A DNA stretch of 64,000 nt from Trichobilharzia szidati (GCA_944472155.2 OX235273.1:81400793-81464792), one strand, 5' to 3'; counted from the first letter of the stretch, positions 1 to 10,470 are shown. Notes: generated by a model from the sequence alone, not told the origin. Translations and numbers: made by a program.

Positions 1-439
1 TATCGTTTTGTTTTTCATTCAGTGGGAAATACACAAAACCTTTATTATGACGAAAATCATTTACCCAATGCCCAAATGTTTTCAAACTGTTAAAAATGAA
101 CTTGGTTTGGACAAATATAAATTAAGTTACATAGCTTAGGAATCAAATAAACTTTCCCATAATAACATCATGTTGACAGTTCAACTCTTGAAATCCCTCA
201 ATTATTATTCTTAAAAATCTTTCGACATGATTACTACAAATAAACCCTGCTTCCTATAAAAGAACAACTTGTGAACCAGTGGTAAAGACTATATTTATTA
301 AGGAGTCAGCTGAAGTATCATTCTTAGTAATCACATTCATAATTACTTCGTCATTTGCTAAGACTCTTAGTCCAAATTATTATTTCTCTTTTTTTTATTT
401 CTCCTAATTCGCTCTTGTCAGTCGGCGGTTTACAAGTAG
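1..439. other. AT-rich sequence, nothing recognised
   Basis: No long ORF, repeat head or LINE motif was seen in this stretch. Confidence 0.5.
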
Positions 440-632
440 ATTTCTCACCACCCACTCATGTGAACCAGGCTTGACTCCAAACATCTTCCTGTCTGACAGC
501 TGATAGCAAATCCCACAAAGAGGGAAGGTTCGGCTTGAAGTTGGAAATCGCATCCCCGCCCAGAGAAACCCGTCGCTGTCGAGACTTTAAAGCTTCTCGT
601 TTGAAGCTTTATGTTCCACACGGAACACAAAG
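440..632 (+). repeat. Degenerate SINE-A copy
   Basis: Diverged relative of the SINE-A family. The middle (CTCATGTGAACCAGG) lines up with the tRNA-like head and the end (GAAGCTTTATGTTCCAC) with the family's 3' end. A 61-codon open frame on the minus strand is only a translation of this repeat. Confidence 0.5.
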
Positions 633-696
633 GAAATTTACTCCCACATTCTCAGTCCTTATTTGCATTTTTATTATCTGATCCCACCTGACACCA

Positions 697-931
697 GTGC
701 GTCGGTGGCATAGCGGTTAGGACGCTCGCCAACCATGCACATGGTCCGGGGTTCAATCCCCGGCCACAGACGCACTCCTTTACCTCGCTAAGCCACAAAT
801 AATGCTGTTGAAGAGGAAAGGTTTGGCATGAGGCTAGCAACCCCATCCTGTAAAATAAACACTGCTACAGAAACTTCAAGCCACTAGCTTGAAGCCCTAT
901 GTTCCACTGGGAAAGTGAAGGATAAAAAAAA
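697..931 (+). repeat. SINE-A, tRNA-derived, full length
   Basis: The tRNA-like head starts GTGCGTCGGTGGCATAGCGG. It has a pol III A box (TGGCATAGCGG) and a B box (GGTTCAATCC). A non-tRNA body follows and the copy ends in GCCCTATGTTCCACTGGG and an A-run. The head lacks the fold and length of a working tRNA gene because it runs straight into the body. Its 3' end resembles the 3' end of the RTE LINE at 58.47-58.51 kb, which suggests that LINE mobilises it. Confidence 0.85.
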
Positions 932-1317
932 ATCTGACCCATTTCATTCCGAGAAAATTGTACCATTTCATTTAAAAACAACACGTCTTCCTGAATACAC
1001 TGAATGAAGAGCAAAATGTTTTCTCTGCTTCAACAATTTTTTTCAAGTATTTATGATTATGTGACCTAAGAGAACTTCAGAGGTATGCTGGCGTTTTTCA
1101 AGAAGGCTGAAAACAGGATTAGAGAGCTGTTCTGATTGTTTGCTTTACTCGACTGCAACAGATTACAAATTTACGAAGAGTAAATTATACCGAGTGAAAA
1201 AATCTCTCATCATTAAATCATGAAAAGCATAAATTTGTTAATTTCTACAAGCCATAATACTAATGGTGTGTATTTATTTGTGAATTTTCTTGAATAATAA
1301 AATATATAATAGTCTAT
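932..1317. other. AT-rich sequence, nothing recognised
   Basis: No supported feature. Confidence 0.5.
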
Positions 1318-1488
1318 AAGCCTTTGTTGTAGCCGGAAGGTTCTGGGTTCGAACTCTGGCGGTGGGTGCGTACTGCAGTTGAGTCCCAAACTCGAGTAAA
1401 ATTAATGTTCAGTAGTCCTTGTCAGTTTTCAACTGTTCTCTAACCAACATCAATCCATGGTCAAACTTAAAACAAATTAAATCCCAAC
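1318..1488 (+). repeat. SINE-C fragment
   Basis: Begins inside the tRNA-like head (GGTTCTGGGTTCGAACTC, a B box). It continues with GTGGGTGCGTACTG and ends in the family tail (CTCTAACCAACATCAATCC). The hammerhead-derived part is scrambled. Confidence 0.7.
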
Positions 1489-2040
1489 AAAATAACTCTC
1501 TCAAATAAAATAATAAGCGTAGAGTAGTTGCACAGTTTCACTTTGTATCATAACTCTTTCTTGTAGTGAAAAGTTTTTTTAAAAAAAGGGTGATTGTTTA
1601 GCCATTTTAGTGAAATTTCCAAGTTTGGTAAAAACAATTTAACGTAGAGACATGAAAAATAGCTCAGTGGTGGTGGTAAGTCTGCACAAAATCAGATACA
1701 AGGTGTAATCATTTCAGCGAATGTCTAACCAAGGGAGAGCTTGTATGCTTACAGTCATGAGATTAAGACTTCCTACAATGTAAATTCTATTCCTCTGAGG
1801 GACATTAGTATTTCACAACTTTAGCTTTAATTATTCGATTGAAAACTGAACCCTATTTTGATCAATAACTAACTAAGATTAATCGATAGGACGTTGTGAA
1901 TTTTGAGTAATCTAAATATATTTCCATTAGAAGATGATTTAAGCAAGCCAATACATATTTTTGGGTAAATTCTCATCAGGCTTTATAGTTAGTTACATCG
2001 TAAAATGTTAGTCACAGACACCAAATATAATCAAGGAGAA
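1489..2040. other. AT-rich sequence, nothing recognised
   Basis: No ORF or repeat family was identified. Confidence 0.45.
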
Positions 2041-2413
2041 GAAGTTAGCAGTACAAATAAAAATAATAATTACAGTTATCCAGTGTCACCATGATAACTA
2101 TTCTTGGTTGGGGTTGAAGGCAATGGTAGGAAGAGGGATTGGCACACCTTATGCATAGAGATCACAAGATTGATACAAATTCCCCCTTTACAATTCTATG
2201 CAGGGTGTCATACCAATTCCCTAGGTTTATCCGATTTCGATGGCTAAACATAGCTGAAGCAGTGGTCATAAAATCTTTTCTACCCACTCTTTGCGTTCAG
2301 AAAAAGTTTATTCAATGCTTCTCTCACCCACTGCCTTCAACTCCAACCTAGAATAGTTATCATGGCGACACTAGATAACTGTAATTGTTATTTTTATTTG
2401 TACCGCTAACTTC
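2041..2413 (+). mobile_element. Small Penelope-like foldback element
   Basis: Two arms, 2041-2123 and 2331-2413, are reverse complements of each other over about 83 bp with a few mismatches. They enclose the C-terminal end of a Penelope-like endonuclease ORF. The same arrangement (inverted tail, truncated PLE, tail) recurs at 19.73-20.82 and 25.45-26.91 kb. Confidence 0.75.
2139..2351 (+). pseudogene. Penelope-like element, C-terminal fragment
   Basis: A 70-codon open frame ending in CVQKKFIQCFSHPLPSTPT. The C..KKF(I/V)Q pattern also ends the GIY-YIG copies at 26.0 kb and 56.2 kb. The rest of the element, including the reverse transcriptase and the GIY-YIG catalytic part, is missing. The frame starts at an internal methionine, so the listed start is not a true start. 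It is a dead fragment lying between the arms of the foldback. Confidence 0.7.
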
Positions 2414-2986
2414 ATTGTCATTATCCATACCAGCGTCCTAACAACTGCATATCTACCTTTGACTTAGTGCTTATTATTTGTCTTTGATTCCTATTTTTAA
2501 GGAGTGGTTGCTCCACCTTCAACTGTCTGTTAAAGATGCATTTTGTTTTGTTTTTGATTTTCGCAGGCAGATTTTTGATCCCATCTTGTTGGGGATATAT
2601 ATATTGTTTTATTGATTTTCAGGTAATTTGCATTTGTGCATGGTCAATTAATTTTGCCGTATACTGCATATTTTGTAAATAAAAAACTACCGGGCGGCAT
2701 TTTATTTTTGTATTTTAGATATGAATTATTACTGCTGAATAGGACTACAAATTCTATCCTGTTAGACTGTGTTTTAATATTTGTTGGAATGCTAATTTCA
2801 ACTTTGTGTGGCTCGCTGAAGTTTGGAAAGTTATACAGAAGGACAGATATGGAGCACAATACTCAGGTTTCGGTCGTTACATTGCCTACATACGTATATA
2901 TATATATATAATATGACCAGTTTATTTATTTGGCTTGAAAAACAACTGTTTCAGTCTATCCGTTTGTTAGGTGACTCAACGAATTA
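2414..2986. other. AT-rich, unrecognised ORF and (TA)n
   Basis: Holds a 91-codon plus-strand frame (2636-2911) rich in Leu and Tyr that runs into a (TA)n tract at 2896-2911. It matches no family I recognise and is open on the opposite strand too, so it is probably chance. Confidence 0.35.
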
Positions 2987-3094
2987 GTGAGTCAGTGGCA
3001 TAGCGGTTAGGACTCTCACCGACCATCCAAATGGTCCGGGGTTCGATCCTCTGCAAACGCACACCTGATATCAATTGTTCGGCCTGGTTAACTA
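2987..3094 (+). repeat. SINE-B, 3'-truncated
   Basis: tRNA-like head with A box TGGCATAGCGG and B box GGTTCGATCC. It is followed by CACCTGATATCAATTG, the body that separates SINE-B from SINE-A. The copy stops before the LINE-like tail. Confidence 0.7.
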
Positions 3095-3432
3095 ATGATC
3101 AATTCATTCGTTCAGAGTTGAACAGCTCTGAAACACTCCGATACAAGTTTCATCAAACAGACAGTGATCAATTACATTGATTAGTTCAGAAATAAATTCT
3201 TATATGTGCTATAATCAGATCATCTGAGATAAAGTAAGTTTTTCAAATCTATTTGGAGTAATCCAAATATGATACAATCTGAAATGTATATATATATATA
3301 TGTTGAAGACTAATTTGAATCAGAGTACTGCAGGTGACTAGTCTGATTTTATTGTTGACTTTCAGGTATCAATACCTTAATAATAAATTTCGATACCTTT
3401 TCATTTCCAGTCCGTACTTCTCCTTTTTAATC

Positions 3433-3828
3433 ATGCTGATGCTTACTAGCAACTGGCCCTATTCAGGCAGTGACCAACGGTTCTAGTGGGAAGCCGTGAC
3501 TTGTAAGGTGCAGCAGGTTGAAGTTGAGACAGTAACTCATTGAAGAAGACATTCCGAAGTAGTCCTGCTATATCATGAATTGGCAGAAGTTAAAATTCAA
3601 AGGCTGGCCAGTGGATCAGTGGGTCCCAGTTGCTTAGTGATGTATGAGAAGGTCCTGGATCAAACGCTAGCGGCGGGTGCTTACTGATGAAGACTTCCAT
3701 ACTTGACTGACGAATCAGTTGTCCAGTACTCCATGCAGGTTTTCCAATGGTTCACCAACTGATGCCATCTCATGATGAAATCCTCCAACCAATCAAACAA
3801 AACTTTCTACAAAAACCAATACTTGAAA
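3433..3828 (+). repeat. SINE-C, near full length
   Basis: Contains the 5' extension (CACTAGTGACTGG-like) and a degenerate tRNA-like head around GGGTCCCAGTTGCTTAG. The hammerhead-derived segment (TACTGATGAAGA, then a broken second stem) is followed by the tail ACAAAAACCAATACTTGAA. The ribozyme core has C3 changed to A and no second stem, so it is dead. Confidence 0.7.
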
Positions 3829-4683
3829 ATAATCATGAATAACTGTATACAACACACTAACCCATGCTAATTAATCAAATAAGTATTGGTCTGTCTCTAG
3901 CATTCTGTGAGAAAAAATCAGTTAAACCCAAGGGAAATTAATTTGCCTTGTATCGACTGAAAAAATAATGTTTGCTTACTTGTATCGTGTAATCATATTG
4001 AAATCGATATTGGGGAACAAAAGGGAAAAAAGGTGTAGCTAGTGAAATGATTTATTTCACCCCCGAAATATTATATTATAACTGATATAACCGGGTGATG
4101 AGGAAAAGAGACAGTGAAAGAGATCCAGAGAGAACAAAATCACAGATTCTGCTGTCGATACAACACACACACACACAAAGAGAAGTTTACATTGTCAAAA
4201 TATCTGTGAAATACTTTCACAAACTTTCACTTGTATGTTGTACGCCTGTCATAGACCCGTTTGATGACAAAAAAGAGAAAAGAATAAGTCGTCTCCAGTT
4301 GAAAATTTAATTACCATACTTCTTTTCATTATCGGTGTGTTTCAGTTGCCAAAAACATCGTTTAACTCTTTCTCTGTGTGTATACTGCATAATTCCTTTC
4401 TGGGTGTTGAAAGAATTACTTTTTCTTTTTTTTTACACAAATATGTGTGAAGCTTATATTATGATTAGTAGGACATGATTGAAAAAAAACATCCGAGGTG
4501 ATTTTCCCTCTTGTATAAGGAGTAAATGGAATACAAAATGGACTTGTTTTTCTTTCCTTTAAGAGGTTTTAGATAAGTAGGAGAGATATTGAAAGGACGG
4601 TCTTTGCCGTCTAAGTCCTGTTGTCATAACTTCATTATGTTTTTTTTTTAATTAATGGAAGAAGTGTTTTTACGTAACCTTGA
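3829..4683. other. AT-rich, short (CA)n tract
   Basis: Contains (CA)n at about 4147-4159. A 71-codon frame at 4095-4310 has no recognisable motif. Confidence 0.4.
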
Positions 4684-5276
4684 ACATTTATTGAAGGCTT
4701 TTAACAACCTTCGTAAATTTGCTTAGAAACATAGCAGGTGTACTTTAGATGCCACTGTCGTCTTATTTCGTAATATTGTCTTCACTTTAGATAGAGGTGT
4801 CACATATGTTTGGTGTGACTTCCTAGATTGCATATCTGCCTTCGATTTGGTACATAGGCCTCCTTTGTTAAACAAGTTTGATGCAAAACGAGCACAGTGC
4901 TGGATTACCAAGTGGTTGCATTCTTACTTTCCTGACAGGAAACAGTACACTGTTTACAATGGGAAGTCCTACACCGCCTAAATTACCATAACGGGTTTTC
5001 CTCAAGGAGCTGTTCTTTCTCCTTTTATGTTTTCCTTCTTCTTACATGACTTAGACCATTCTGACGAAGCCAGTTTTGATAAGTTTACCCATGATCTGAC
5101 TGTTTTTATGCCTGTTACTTCTCAGTCAGACCGTTCCAAAAAATAAAATAGATTTTTATCAGATATTAGTCAGTGGTCTTCATCAAATGGCTGTAAGCTA
5201 CATTCCTCCAAATGTCAGGTGGTTAATTTCACTTACTCATGCAAGCGCAACTTTTGTGAAGTGAAAACAAGATTTT

Positions 5277-5315
5277 GAGCGAACAATTGTTTTCGATAAC
5301 TTCTTCTTCAGGCTC
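5277..5315 (-). ncRNA. Hammerhead motif P1 (left arm, inverted)
   Basis: Exact reverse complement of the motif at 5586-5624, read on the minus strand. It has the same CUGAAGA core, GAAA and palindromic stem III. Confidence 0.6.
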
Positions 5316-5585
5316 TGTAGTTATAAATCCATGAATAATAGAGTACATATAGCCAATAAAAGCAAATGAAAATAATATCAGAAACTGTAATGGGTTGCAT
5401 GTGTAAGTTGAGATGATAGTCCATTAGTTAACATAGTCAATCAAATTTGTATAGGGTGTATAGTCAGAACATTTGATTGACTATGTTAACTAATGGACTA
5501 TCATCTCAACTTACACATACACGCCAATACAGTTTCTGATATTATTTTCATTTGCTTTTATTGGCTATATGAATTTATAACTGTA

Positions 5586-5624
5586 GAGCCTGAAGAAGAA
5601 GTTATCGAAAACAATTGTTCGCTC
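5586..5624 (+). ncRNA. Hammerhead motif P1 (right arm)
   Basis: Stem I is GAGC (5586-5589) with GCUC (5621-5624). The core is CUGAAGA (5590-5596), position 7 being free in hammerheads. Stem II is only 2 bp (GA with UC at 5605-5606), followed by GAAA at 5607-5610. Stem III is the palindrome AACAAUUGUU (5610-5619), with C5620 as cleavage nucleotide. All conserved core residues are present. The very short stem II is unusual and activity is unproven. Confidence 0.6.
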
Positions 5625-5696
5625 AAAATCTTGTTTTGTGAAGTGGTTAGTTCGCACGGTTCCAGAATCACATATGGCACTGAAGTTGAAACTTAA

Positions 5697-5969
5697 TTGA
5701 ATATTAAGTATCTTGGAGTGTATATTTCTTCTGATCATCTTTTCTGGTGTTCCCCACCCCACACCACCCGAATCATGTTAGTTTCCAGAAAGATATTTCA
5801 CTGGACGTTCCATGTAAGGAAGTTAAGACAGTCTGGTATCTCTCAGTCCTTATCGTTATGGCTTGTTAATTATTCTACTCTACCTGCCCACACATCTTTA
5901 CTTTTCCCCCATCCTTATTCTTTCTTGAGCTACTTAAGAAAATCTTTGTTATACTGCGAAGGGCATTAA
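5697..5969 (+). pseudogene. LINE reverse transcriptase, C-terminal part
   Basis: A 90-codon open frame. IKYLGVYISSDH near its start is the usual strand just after the reverse-transcriptase thumb in CR1/Jockey-group elements. HVRKLRQSGISQSL matches the intact relative at 60.40-60.97 kb (YIKKLRHSGITQPL). Frameshifts separate it from both the upstream catalytic blocks and the downstream end of the protein. Confidence 0.8.
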
Positions 5970-6494
5970 AAGCCGTCAGTGGAGTAAGTGAGGTGTTGCT
6001 AAACCGACTTGTTAATGCTATTGCAGATAGACACTTGGGGTCCTGCAAGAAATTAGCAAATGTTATCTTGTCGAACTCTGAGCATCATTTATACACACAC
6101 TTTTCTGCTTGCATTTCATCAAATAGGACTAGAAGCAACTGTTGAACACTGTACGTCCAGACAGCTAAGTACAAAACGATCTTCGTTAGCCTATTTGGCA
6201 TGCAATTTTTGTGATGAGAAAAGTGTAAGACAGGAAATTAGCAACTATAGAACTCTAAGTAAACGGCATTTATTTGTTCTCATTGTTACATTGTTGTTAA
6301 TGTTCACAATTAATTTTATACTAATTTTCATTGAACACTGTTATTAACGTAAATTATTAATAATGTAAATGCCGTATTTCAATTAATACCCCTGTAATGA
6401 GAAAATTAGATGCAATATTGTATTAAATGCTAAAAATTCCATATTTGTACCGAACGTACTGTTTGGAATAAAGCTCTTATTATTATTACTATTA

Positions 6495-6968
6495 CTAAAG
6501 TAACGAAATCAGGAAATAATCATATCACATCGCATTCATTGATAGCTAAAATAGCTGAAATTATGCAACCGGATGAAGATACAGGAAGCAGGTAGTGTTA
6601 CTCAACTGAAAATCAAAAAATTTCTCTCAGCTTTACTCCTATTCTTCAGTATTGATTCGGACAAAATTAACACATACTGAACAAAAAAAGGACAGGATCA
6701 CTTGATTTGACATTAGCCAGTGACACAGTTATATAAAGCCATAATAAAGATGAGATTGTTCCTACTCATAGTTATAACCAAAACAAGTAATAAAACTGAA
6801 AATAGGATTTTTAGTATCCAACTACTTGAAACTTCAAGGTAATCATTAAAAATCACTAAAATTTCTTATTTCTATCCATCCCTATAAAATATTTAGCAGT
6901 CATATGGAGGATATCCACACACACACACACTGAGATGTCTTGTTCCCGATAGATCTAAGTCTTTCCAG
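6495..6968. other. AT-rich, (CA)n tract
   Basis: Contains a short (CA)n at about 6916-6931. Nothing else was recognised. Confidence 0.45.
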
Positions 6969-7162
6969 CAAGTATTTAATATGATTTTTTGACCACTTAT
7001 TGATGTCAGTTAGAGAACCATTGAAAACAAGCAGAGAGTACTGCAAGACAGTTGTTTCATACTTGTTCAGGAATAATCGGTAGTACGCAACCGCTGGGGT
7101 TCGAACTCAGGATCTTCCGGCTAAAAGGTAAGCTCTAATCCTTACAAACCAACTTTTGAAAA
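6969..7162 (-). repeat. SINE-C fragment
   Basis: Minus-strand copy. Reading the complement, the tail GGTTCTCTAACTGACATCAA and a head with GGTTCGAAC-like B box are recognisable. It abuts a plus-strand SINE-C at 7163 head to head. Confidence 0.65.
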
Positions 7163-7600
7163 TTAATCTGATGCTCGCCAGAAACTTGCTACAGGACGGA
7201 GTTTCCTGGAGTTCTAGTGACAAGTCGTGACCAGTGAGGTCCATCCAGTCAAGTATGAGAGTGTATGTCCCACCAGTAATATTGGTTGGCGGTCGCGCTA
7301 AACGCATCACGAATTGGTAGAAATTGTAATTCATGGGTTGGTTATTGAGGAATCGGGTCCCAGTGGCTGAATGTTATACGACCTAGCTCACCTTGTAACC
7401 GGAAGGTCTTGGGTTCGAACCTCGTGTGGTGGGTGCGTACTTCCGATGATTCCGAAACTAGGCTGACGAGACAGCTGTCTGGCAGTACTCCGTGTGGCTA
7501 GTTTTCAATGTTTCCCTAACTGATATCAGTCCGTCGTCAAACTCATAGAGACAAATCTAATCCTTACAAACCAACTCTTGAAAATTTAATATGATCACTG
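7163..7600 (+). repeat. SINE-C, subtype C2, start of tandem unit 1
   Basis: Long 5' extension, then a tRNA-like head (GGGTCCCAGTGGCTGAATG, B box GGTTCGAACC). The body has TCCGAAACTAGGCTGACGAG and the tail is AATCCTTACAAACCAACTC. In subtype C2 the hammerhead region has diverged. Positions 7229-7254 are the 26 bp shared by the three SINE copies that bound the 2.87-kb duplication. Confidence 0.85.
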
Positions 7601-7743
7601 AGATGTGTGTGCCAAAACTGCTATGAACGCTGGTGGACTCATTACAAATTAAAGGTTAATAACTTTACGACTCACCAACAAAATGATTCAAGAGCTAAAT
7701 AAAACTATTATTCCATTATGTCATCCAACTATTAGCTACTGCT

Positions 7744-8549
7744 ATTCTAAAGAATAGGAGCCCAAACCGAAACGACCTATGAACGCACAAATGACCTTGA
7801 GAAAAAATTAGCGGACTGTGTTGTTTCTAGAAGTAATTATGGATGCTCTACACCTTTTGCGTTGTGAATTCACTTCAGATCTTGTTTTTGATTACTGTTT
7901 GGATAAGAGACTGATTGCAAGGTCAAAAATTTGTTAGTGTGGAGGCAATATGCGTATACAAAAATGCACAAAGTCCATTGATGGCTTTATGTACAGGTGT
8001 AATGAGTGCCGGAGGAGAAAATCAGTTCGAGAGAGTATGTCCTTTTCTTCTTAGTTTACAGATTGCCTATTATCCAGCGCTTAGTGCTGCCTGGGACCAG
8101 TGTTCACACAGACGAATGGAGCAGTTGCGGTCAATTGTCGAATCTCGGGTATATTCATCATGTAGTCAATCACACAGACGGTTTTCGCAATCCTTTGCAT
8201 GGAACTCATACTAATTCAATCGAAAGTTTCTGGAGTCACCTGAAAAAAACGGATTAGATTGGTGAATGGATCTAGAAATCCAATGATATACAGTTATCTT
8301 GATGAGTTTATGAATAGAACTTGGTTTAACATCAGTATGAAGACACCTATGAGAAATTGGGAGCTTTTTTGCAACATATACGAGAACGTTATCCATTGTA
8401 ACTATTTTTTAACACTTCATTACTTTTATATAAACGATTTTTACAATTATGCGCCATTTTTTGAGCCTTCTGGTTGGTCGAAGTTGTCCTTGACAGGGTC
8501 ATTTGTGCGTTAGTAGGTCGTTTCGGTTTTGGCTCCTATTCTTTAGAAT
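7744..8549 (+). mobile_element. Merlin DNA transposon, deletion derivative (copy 1)
   Basis: Ends are inverted repeats of about 52 bp starting ATTCTAAAGAATAGGAGCC (7744-7795, and the complement ending at 8549) with a few mismatches. The interior carries the two ends of a Merlin/IS1016-type transposase. At about 0.8 kb it is shorter than an autonomous element. A clear 8-9 bp target duplication could not be fixed because the outermost bases (AAAGAATA and TATTCTTT) are themselves inverted. Confidence 0.85.
7839..8257 (+). pseudogene. Merlin transposase remnant (copy 1)
   Basis: The ATG at 7839 opens a frame encoding MDALHLLRCEFTSDL. After a stop, the same frame holds the N-terminal zinc-ribbon region of IS1595/Merlin transposases: paired cysteines before and after SIDGFMYRCNECRRR, then SVRESMSF. 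A frame change leads into 8006-8257, which encodes the C-terminal catalytic part: GTSVHTDEWSSCG with the second Asp, HHVVNHTDGF, and GTHTNSIESFW with the final Glu. The middle, including the first catalytic Asp, is deleted, so the protein cannot be active. Its use in trans as a non-autonomous element is possible but not shown. Confidence 0.85.
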
Positions 8550-9408
8550 TGCCATAACTGAATATCAAACTTTGAAGATTAGTTCCGCGTAAACCTTGAG
8601 ACAAGGCATCTAAGTTCATCATCATCATCGAGAAATCATTTTCTCCATATACAAAGATTCATTCATAGTTTCAGTGGTGCATAAACAAGGTACCAGACAT
8701 CAAAGCTGACTGACCAGTTGAGAGAACATGAGTTCTTTGAAATTTTCTGGGCAAAGTAAATGAATACCGGTAATTACAAAAGTCTCGCCTTTAGACTTCC
8801 GACAAAATACTTAAGATTAGTAAATATCAGTTATGTAATCGATTTGATTTTTGAATATAAGATGAAGATATAATATTTTCCGAACAGTTAATTAAGCTAT
8901 CATAGAGTCTGTCATTAATACTGACTAAACTCTCCTATGTTTGGACCTTGAAGATGTTTGCAAAGGCTGTCTGAAAGTTGAAGAAGGTTACTTCATATAA
9001 ATTCATCTATTTAGCTGGTGGAAATACGAATTTATCCACAATTTCATGTTGCATAAGAAGAACATAAAATTAAAAGAAAAATTAAATTCCTCAGATTCTG
9101 ACTTCATTCATTTTACAACATGTGACTCACCTCAAAAAACAGTGATATTTAACTAATCTTACTTAAATTGATTTCGACTAAAATGTAGACGTCTACTTGA
9201 ATATTCCATCAACTGCTTGTTTGCAAACTATAGCTAAATATACTCTTATCTGTATGTAGACACTACTTTTCATAAGAAGACCTTAACTCCTGGTACTTTT
9301 TCTCTTGTTATCAGAAATATATTAGGCTACATTCTTTTTATTTTAAAACATTAATTTACATTGTCTTCCCCCCACACACACATACACACACAATTTTCTA
9401 ATAGATTT
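8550..9408. other. AT-rich spacer of tandem unit 1
   Basis: No ORF or known repeat was seen. Contains (CAT)n near 8618 and (CA)n near 9371-9391. It recurs almost unchanged in unit 2 (11424-12284). Confidence 0.5.
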
Positions 9409-9812
9409 TGACTAGACACTAGTAGCTAGTGTGATGTGTCTAGTTCTTTCTTTGGTGCAGACTGAGCTCGATCAGTCAGTCATGTTTCCAATGTGGCCAT
9501 CATTCTAGGTAGCTCGCCATCAATGTGCAAATTGATTTGATGATATTAGATGTTTGAAGGCAATCAGCAGGAACCCTTGCTTGCACTAGGTTTCGTGCTA
9601 GTTGACACTCACCAGTCAGCAAGGCGTATCTGCAACCTTGAAGGAGCTCTGAGATTCGAAACCGCATCACTCAATGCCGCCTGCTGTCAGAGATGTTACC
9701 ATTGAGCTATTCAGGCTCGCGATTGACCTCTTGTAGGAGTGTAGTGGGTATTTCCATTGGACACTAGTAACTAGTGTGGCACCTCTAGTCGTTTCTTTGG
9801 TGCAGACTGAAT
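9409..9812 (-). repeat. SINE-D (copy in unit 1)
   Basis: On the complement, a tRNA-like head (GAATAGCTCAATGGTAAC, weak B box near GGTTTCGAATCTC) and a body with CTAGCACGAAACCTAG. Both outer edges carry the direct module GGTGCAGACTGA, each beside a palindromic ACACTAGTA.CTAGTGT motif. A tRNA-derived SINE bounded by direct repeats is the simplest reading. Confidence 0.75.
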
Positions 9813-10046
9813 TTAATCCTTACAAACCAACTATTGAAAAATATTCAAGTGTTGGTTTGTAGGGATTTGATTGGTTACAGGATTTTCATCATGAGCTGAC
9901 ATCAGTTAGAGAACCATTGGAAAACCTGGGAGTATTGGACAGCTGTTTCGTCCTAGTTTGGGACTCTTCATCAGCACGCACCCCGGGATTCGAACCCAGG
10001 ACCTTCTGGTTACAAGGCGAGCTCGTATACCAATTAAGCCACTAAT
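9813..10046 (-). repeat. SINE-C, subtype C1
   Basis: The complement shows the tRNA-like head (GTGGCTTAATTGG, GGTTCGAATCC) followed by GAAGAGTCCCAAACTAGGAC and GAAACAGCTGTCC, the hammerhead-derived segment. The core at 9965-9971 reads AUGAAGA, so C3 is A. Stem II and GAAA are intact. Confidence 0.85.
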
Positions 10047-10470
10047 GCTCGCCACTAACTTGATACAGGACGGAGTTTCCTGGAGTTCTAGTGGGAAGTC
10101 GCGACCAGTGAGGTCCATCCAGTCAAGTATGAGAGTGTATGTCCCACCAGTAATATTGGTTGGCGGTCGCGCTAAACGCATCACGAATTGGTAGAAATTG
10201 TAATTCATGGGTTGGCTATTGAGGAATCGGGTCCCAGTGGCTGAATGTTATACGACCTAGCTCACCTTGTAACCGGAAGGTCTTGGGTTCGAACCTCGTG
10301 TGGTGGGTGCGTACTTCCGATGATTCCGAAACTAGGCTGACGAGACAGCTGTCTGGCAGTACTCCGTGTGGCTAGTTTTCAATGTTTCCCTAACTGATAT
10401 CAGTCCGTCGTCAAACTCATAGAGACAAATCTAATCCTTACAAACCAACTCTTGAAAATTTAATATGATC
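10047..10470 (+). repeat. SINE-C, chimaeric copy at duplication junction
   Basis: Up to 10102 it matches the copy at 12922 (GGGAAGTCGCGACC). From 10129 on it matches the copy at 7163 (TATGAGAGTGTATG). The switch lies in the 26 bp common to all three copies (10103-10128). This marks it as the product of unequal recombination between two SINE-C copies. Confidence 0.9.

Larger units (their letters stand above)
5264..5633. mobile_element. Foldback with hammerhead motifs at both ends
   Basis: The left arm, from 5264 to about 5450, is the reverse complement of the right arm, from about 5470 to 5633. The target duplication TTTTGTGAAGTG is present at 5252-5263 and 5634-5645. The arm sequence resembles the 3' tail of the PLE at 62.60-62.69 kb, so this is probably two PLE tails joined head to head. 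The insertion splits a LINE reading frame. Confidence 0.8.
4684..6494 (+). mobile_element. CR1/Jockey-like LINE, 5' truncated, interrupted
   Basis: Non-LTR retrotransposon remnant. The 5' half (4684-5263) translates in pieces to reverse-transcriptase blocks: a DF.DC.SAFDLVH-type block A and FPQGAVLSPF for block B. The catalytic block, normally (F/Y)ADD, is degraded to THDL. The 3' half (5646-6494) holds IKYLGVYISSDH and HVRKLRQSGISQ and ends in GGAATAAAGCTC followed by TTATTATTATTACTATTAC, the microsatellite tail usual for this group. A foldback at 5264-5633 splits it with a target duplication, and the reading frame resumes beyond it. Related copies lie at 16.5, 38.5, 42.3 and 59.9 kb. Confidence 0.85.
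7229..10102. repeat. Tandem duplication, unit 1 (2.87 kb)
   Basis: Nearly identical to 10103-12978 (offset 2874 at the start, 2876 at the end). Both units contain, in order, a SINE-C, a deleted Merlin element, about 0.86 kb of unclassified AT-rich DNA, an inverted SINE-D and an inverted SINE-C. Only scattered single-base and small indel differences were noticed. Confidence 0.93.

Noticed and set aside
700..775. tRNA gene at the SINE heads (also 14.9, 24.4, 29.7, 33.0, 46.7, 50.1 kb)
   Set aside because: A and B boxes are present, but there is no acceptor-stem closure. Each head is fused to the same SINE body with target duplications.
2636..2911. Membrane-like 91-codon ORF
   Set aside because: Hydrophobic because of AT-rich codons, ends in a (TA)n tract, and is also open on the other strand.
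4145..4160. Satellite array at (CA)n and (TA)n tracts
   Set aside because: They are short simple repeats, not higher-order satellites.
7440..7500. Hammerhead in SINE-C subtype C2, where GAAAC is followed by CUGACGAG
   Set aside because: The order GAAAC then CUGACGA would need two hairpins between them, but only four bases are available. It is a diverged remnant of the C1 ribozyme region.
7915..8214. 99-codon ORF inside Merlin (duplicated at 10789)
   Set aside because: It is a different frame from the transposase motifs and survives only because the whole unit was duplicated.
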